This document shows, piece after piece, positions 35,301 through 41,975 of a stretch of DNA of 64,000 nt. Under the pieces are notes generated by a model, which made no database searches, was not told where the DNA came from, and saw nothing but the letters and a program-made list of their open reading frames with translations. Made by a program: the position numbers and the translations under genes. The first letter of the stretch is position 1, and each line of letters begins with the position of its first letter. Source of the DNA: Ixodes scapularis (taxonomy: Eukaryota; Arthropoda; Arachnida; Ixodida; Ixodidae); the NCBI RefSeq assembly GCF_016920785.2, contig NW_024609884.1, forward strand, positions 83,574,722 to 83,638,721. Direction: 5' to 3'.

Positions 35301-38300
35301 GTTGAATATGCTTTTTACCGAGCATGGGTGCACAGCAGAGAAGCGGCACTTGCAAGGCAGACACCCCAATCCTGCAAATGTCGCTTACCCACAGTGCAGC
35401 CACGTGCTGAGGGTAACCGAGAGGGATGGTGCTTGCACTCTCAATCTGTATTTAGTAGGCATACGCAAGTAGTGGATTTTAAGTTCGAAGCAAATAGTGG
35501 TTTTGGCTGAGTATTTTCTAATCAAATATCTAATAGTTCCTCCAAGCCTTTCACTATTGTTGCACCCTGCTTAAACGCAAACTCAGCTGAACTCATGAAG
35601 GTTCTTCCCAACCTTCCACTTGTCCATTTCTAAGCTAATTTTAATTTATCTATACATATTTATAGATTGTGACCTCAGAAAGTCCAATGCCTACATTGGG
35701 ATTATAGTAATTATAATAATAATAATAATAATGCTTTATTTGCGAGGAAACGCAAGGAAATCCAATGCAAGAATGGCAAGGAAACGACAGATTTGACATA
35801 AAATTAAGCATATAGAGATGCCCTAATCGAGTAGATTTATAACTCTTGCAATATGCAGATATCTTCAATCTCAAATTCCTAGTTGCTCTCGTGCCATAAA
35901 ACTCCAATCAATGAATCAATCAATCTCAGATTTGAAAAAAAAAGAAAAAAAAGAATCTTGAATGATAAACGGAGGTTGTCGGGGCGTATCTGCCTAACAT
36001 ACTCTTCCATAATAGCCACAGTTTAATTTGAAAATTTTATTGCAATGCAGGTATCCAAATTAACAAAGTTTCTGTTTCTTTTTAAATACACCAGGCGTGC
36101 GTGTGCACCATCCCACTGTGAAAAATTTTTTCTTCTCCGTTCACGATTGATATATTTATACTTTTTGAAATGTGACTCCAGCGGGTTGGTCCCTTTGAGC
36201 ACGCTTCTTACCAGGCGCCAGTGCACTGTTGAGAAGCAACACCTGTGGGGGGGCTTGCCTCTGCAGGCGTCACTTGCGCAGTGTACTCATGCTTGGTAAG
36301 AAATGCGCTCAATGTGACTAACCCACGGCAATCAACACATTGAAAAATATAAATGTCACAGTTCATCTCGAAGCAAACATTTGCGCAACACTAGTATTTA
36401 GGAAAAGCTGAAACTTGATGGATGTTGATCTTGTAGTAGATTTTTTAAAAATAAACTATGGCTATCTTGCAACAATATATGTTAGGCAGTAATGCACCCA
36501 CAGATAATAATAAAAATAATAAACTTTATTTACCATGAGATGAGCTATGTGCATCATAAGTCGTGCTTGTTTTTTTTTTTTTTAGAATTTGAAATTGAGG
36601 GAAGGATATTTACGCATAACAAGACGACTCGTAAATCCTCTCAATTACGTATAGCTGAGCATCATTCTAGTTTATTTTCACGTCAAATCTCATTTACCTG
36701 CCACCCGTGTGTAGGCCTTAAACTGTGCGAGGCCACAGTCAGTAAATCGATTAAAATTAACTGACTTAGCAGTAGACAAATGGAAGGGTGAGTCCAGCTG
36801 AATTTTCGTTTGTTTGAGCTTGGTGCAACAGTAGTGATAGACTTTGGAAAAGGTGCAATGACTATTCAATTAGGATATATTCATCCAAAATAACTATTCA
36901 CTTCAAACTTAAAATTCACTATTTTCTCATGCCTACCCAAGATCGACTGATCCTGACAGACTATGTAGTCCCACAGGTCGATAGGACACCTGTTGCCCCA
37001 AAGTCAGTAGGGTGGACACACATTTATATTTTGCAGCTGTGAAAGACTATCGCATTTACAGTTGTGCCCTTTTATGATGAACCCGATACAGCAAATTACT
37101 GTCTATATCGAGCGCCCAAATATTTCAAACAAAAATGCATGTTAAGTGTATGTCTATAACAAACAACCTATTGGCTATATCAAACTCTGAAACAGTAAAC
37201 GGCCCTCGGAAACGCGCGAATGTCTGCCCGGGGCACCGACTTGAGATTACGACGCGCAAATGGTCGACCTGACCTCTTTACGAACAGCAGTTTCAACCAG
37301 CTTCAGTGTGAATCTTGTTCTTGTTAGAGTTTACTACGGATGCAAGCACTCAAATGCACGACGAGAGAGCTTTGTTGTTTCCAGTCGCACGAAGCACATG
37401 GCGTGCTTCTCTATGGTTCCGCTGGTTTCGTTTAGATTTTGGAAGAAAATCTCCTTCATGAACATGCCCGTTGTACTGCCAGCCCTAAATCTAAAGCACA
37501 GGCGCTTGTGGCTCACTCGTAATCGGCGCACCTCACGCAGCAAAAGGGGAAGCGACTTCTATCTACTTCGTGCGAGTCTAGATGCTCCAATCCAGCAAAC
37601 GTCCCTGCAGAAGAAACAGTTACACTGGAACTGCTTCCCGTTTTATCTGTTAGCCCACCTAGCGCATTATCAGTTACGTTTTCTTGAATTAAAGGGTTTT
37701 TTTCGCGATCCAGTGAAGTACCTACACACAAGTGTTTACTGCACATTTAATGTCAATGTATTTTGAACTCCCGGCTTCCAAATCCGCTATATGTGGGTTC
37801 TGATATAACAAACTATTTGATATATCCAACTAATATGTGCTTTGGAAAGGGTTCGTTATAAACAGGTTTGACTGTATTCAAATGTAGATTGACATTTATT
37901 TCTCGGAACTGCCGCTTAAAATTAGGGGTCAACCTGTAATTGTGACGAAAGGATGTCGACCTATATAAGAGTGAGCAAAATTTTCGAGCCAGTTGGGCTT
38001 ACCCAGATGCTCCGCCGTGTGAGGTGCTACTCCTAGCATGCCACTGCAGAGTGGCGAAGCGTGACCGACACGCCGGTGCAAAACGGTAGAGCCTAACGTG
38101 GGTTGTGCAAACTCCATGCGAAATGAAACTATACCATAAAATACCGAGCAACTGCCCACTTAAAATTGGGAAGTAATTGTGGAAAACCAGGGATGGGTAC
38201 TTTCTAGGTCTATGAGTGAAAATGCAGAAGCACATTGTCGGGTGGGCCCTTGCTTGGTCCGACCGCTGAACTCAGAATGGCCGTCCTTTGCCAAGTTTGA

Positions 38301-41300
38301 CAAGTGCTCCGACGCGTAAAAACAGAATTTCGACGTCATTTTCGCCAAAGAAAAAACGCCGTACGACGCTCAATGCAGTTTTCACGGGAGCGGCACTCGG
38401 CACAAAAAGCGACGCGACCGTCCCTATTCCCAGCCACATTCACAATTTCACTCTCCACCACGGCATGTTTGTTGACATCATTATTTTTGATGGGCGAAAT
38501 ATCTTGAACAGCTGGGCAATTCGTCAATCCCAGTTTTGTGGACAATGCGTGCCAGGTGGTTAAACTGTTGATCGCTTAATTTCCCACTTGCAGCCATAAC
38601 TCACACGCACGTGACGCGTGCTGTCACGTTTGGTTTGGCTTGGCTTGGCCTCGCCGCTTGGCGATTTATTGACTCTGTGGGTGCGCGGGGGAAAAAGAAA
38701 TATCAACGACTGTTCTGGATGGTGTGTTCATTATGTGAGTAAATGCGGTAAATACTAGTTTATTGAGAAAAATTAAAAAGTGGTTGATGAAGCACCGTCT
38801 AGTCCTCGTGACTAAAGCCTTTGAATAACTTTTCTGAGCTGGAACGAAAGAGAGCAACTTATCTATCCGACACGGTCTGGACCCCTCATTGCCCTTCTGC
38901 TTTGCCACTTCACCCGTGGTATGCCTGTGCTGCGTGCCGGTTGCAGGGATAATGGTTTGTCTCGCATATTTTCTAACTTGCTTAAAGTAGCGGAATGGGC
39001 ACGCACTTATTGAGTCCTTCGAGGATTGTTTTAAATGTCTTAAAAGTAGGGGGTGGGTGCTTACGTGACATGCTCTTCATTTTACGGTAGCTGAACCAGT
39101 GGGGCTGAGCACTGCAGAAGCGTGCGCACGCGGGAGAAAGAGACGGAAAGATGAAACTGCAAAAGCGTCAACCCATTTCAAGGAAAGTCAAGGCCATGCA
39201 GGGCAAAAAGTGTAGTGCACAGGTGGCGAGGAGGTAAAAAAGAGGGGGCAAAGGGAAAAGGGCAGCTGCAGCCGGGCTGCCCAGTGCATCACATCGGCCG
39301 CGTTGGGTGACAGCTTTTGAACGTAACAACTGGGAAGGCAGATGCAACTAAGAGGAAATCAATACAGATATCTCCATGGGAGCTCAGTGAGACACTCGGT
39401 AAAGCGTATCAACCGAGAACATACCAACAACAGTCTTCTTACTGTGCTTGCAAGGGATTGGATAACAGTTGCAGACTATAGTTGCAACATTCAGTTTGTG
39501 GGATAGAAAGTATGAAGTGATACTAATGATCACTGGTGCTAAGGTTGTATTGCATGCTTTTCAAGATTACGAAGGTATTGGTGACGATCTAATAACTATG
39601 TCAATGTCATGCTGTAAGGTAGCTGAGCAGTGCTCAGATAAAAATAAAGACCAGGATAGCTTTGAGGCACTGGACCCAAGGTGTCCAATGAGTAAACTTA
39701 TTAGTAATTTAATTCCAGCTTGAGCAGACAATGTGATCCAGATCTCAAAGGAACGTGTTCACTATCTCCAAGCTGCATTTCCTGCAGCCAAATGGAATCT
39801 GCCCGCTGTACTCAGGTCTCAAGCTTGCCGAGATCTCCAACATCCCAGCTCCCATCGTGGCCAGGGCAGCCCAAGTCTCGGACCAGATATGTGCCGCTTT
39901 CCCAGCATTCAGCCACGTGAGCACGGGAAGTGGATGGGCAAGAAAGGGAAAGTTAATCCTTCTATTGTCGTAAGAGGTCCAGTGCGTTTGTATTTCGTTC
40001 CGCATGTTAACGAAAGCCTTGAGCATGCACTGCTTTGTCTGAAAGGCCTACATGCTCCTTGAGTAGTGGAAACAAGGCTGCAGTCACGTGCCTGCAACTC
40101 TGGGATGCACTCTTACTTCCGTAGCCGAGACATATTCCAAGCACTTGCCCTACAACCTCGGTCTCGCGACTAGGGTGCCTGGAATGCATCTCCGACTCAT
40201 GTACTGCTCATTCATCAGAGTGCCCCCAGTGGCAACACGGCCTATCACCGAAGCTCACATGTCCCGACTGTTGGTTGTAGACATAGAGTTTGTATAATAA
40301 ATCTAAAGTGAAAGGTCCATCATATTCCCGTGCATCTCAGTTGCTCGGAATGGCAGGGCATAGAAGCAGACATCAGTGGTTTCTGTGGGCCCAGATTGCT
40401 GGCAGCACTTTAGAGGGCAACTCTGCCCAATTTCGAAAATTTCGGGATAATGAGTGATTTCACATTAAAAAGCACTAATAAAAGGCTCTACGTCATTTGT
40501 TTGCGACAAATGGAATATATATTGTTAAATCTTACTTTGAACATGAGCAGGTCTCGAAACAAAAACTTTGGCTCTGTCTGGCAACATCGGCCTCGGGCTG
40601 CCAAAACCATGGCTATCACGTGGTACGAGATATCACGTGACCCTCTGCGCAACGACGGGCAGGATTGGGGCGGGCTGGCGGGCTACGATTGGCATTGGGG
40701 CAGGCGTGTGCCAGGCGCAAGTGTCATCTGCATCACATCCTTCACCATGTTTCGGTGTCTATGACATTTGATGACATCTGCACAGCTGCGGCATCAGTCT
40801 GCGCACGTATTGTGAACGGAACTCCGAGAGACAGTAATCACAAACGGTGAAACAACGACGGCGGTTGTGACGCGGGGGCGGCCAGACGGCTCCGAAGAAG
40901 CGCGCTGCGCAGGCACACATCAATCACGTGGACAGCACTGAGCGTCCAGAGGAAACGTTGACGTCACCCGTTACGCTTGCTCAGAGAAGTAAAAAAAAAC
41001 CAGGAAGGGGCAATGGTGATAACGTTTAGCTCAACATCGGCTACGCCAACTCTGTAGCCTTGACTGCGCTGTGGGCTGCGCCTCAATTCGTCCGCTAGAG
41101 TCAGCCGATTTCGGCAACTTGGCGAGTTGCAAAGTTTGCCCGACTATTCAAGGAACATTTAGACAGAACGACGTCGTAATATTTGACGTGTGGTCTTCCT
41201 AGGTGATACTGAAGAGGACAGCATTGTTTTTTCAAAAACAGAAATTAAGCGGAGTTGCCCTTTACTAAACGGAAGGAAGCAGCAAAATGTTGCTTGCAAG

Positions 41301-41944
41301 GGCAGTATCTAGTCTTTTATAATTTTATTTTGCAAGAAAACACCGGCAGAATGCATTGTTTGATTACTTGTGCAGCAGGTACAAGACTGGCAGTGCGAAA
41401 ACATAAATGATAACAGATGGAAAAACAGCGGGCGCTTTATCGCACTGTCAGTCTTGCACCCGTTGTACGAGTGGTAACTTCAGCGCTCCACTGCACTTCC
41501 CACATGGTCGAAGTCGTTCTAAAATTTGCTGACCCTGAGCAAGTTTGCAGTCTGAGTAACATGTTTATCTTAATTAATTAAAAATTAAACCGTTTCGGAT
41601 GAGCCTAGCTCGTCAACGTGGAGCCGTCCTCAAACCGTTCAGGATGAGTATAACTCGTCTGTTTTCCTCGGTTCGTGCACTCTACTGTTTGGGATGAGCC
41701 ATGTTCACTCATGGCTTAATTTGAGGCTCTGCCAACAGATGGCAGCACAAAATATTTAAAAAAAAAAAATTTCTCTTATTCTGTTTGTGGCTAGAAACTT
41801 GATTTGGAAGGCAACAAATGTAATTTTGAAGACAACAATTAAGCCGTTGAGGGTCAGAAATTTATCAAAACTAGAAACGGTTAGGGGGTTAATCAGCCGA
41901 CTTATTGTGATGGTTACATACAGGGTGTCTTTTTATTAAACTTT

Positions 41945-41975
<31 letters not shown>

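Larger units (their letters stand above)
35091..39815 (+). other. MSH4 intron, 4725 nt
   Basis: Contains TTCGAA-type foldback relatives (35190-35560 and 36150-36930), (TAA)n tracts at 35704-35731 and 36502-36525, a pogo-type element (37059-37874) and a CCGTA element (38134-39087). Nothing is recognised in 39090-39815. Confidence 0.75.

Noticed and set aside
37260..37766. 168-codon frame inside the pogo-type element
   Set aside because: No DDE, CENPB or helix-turn-helix motif; not a supported transposase.
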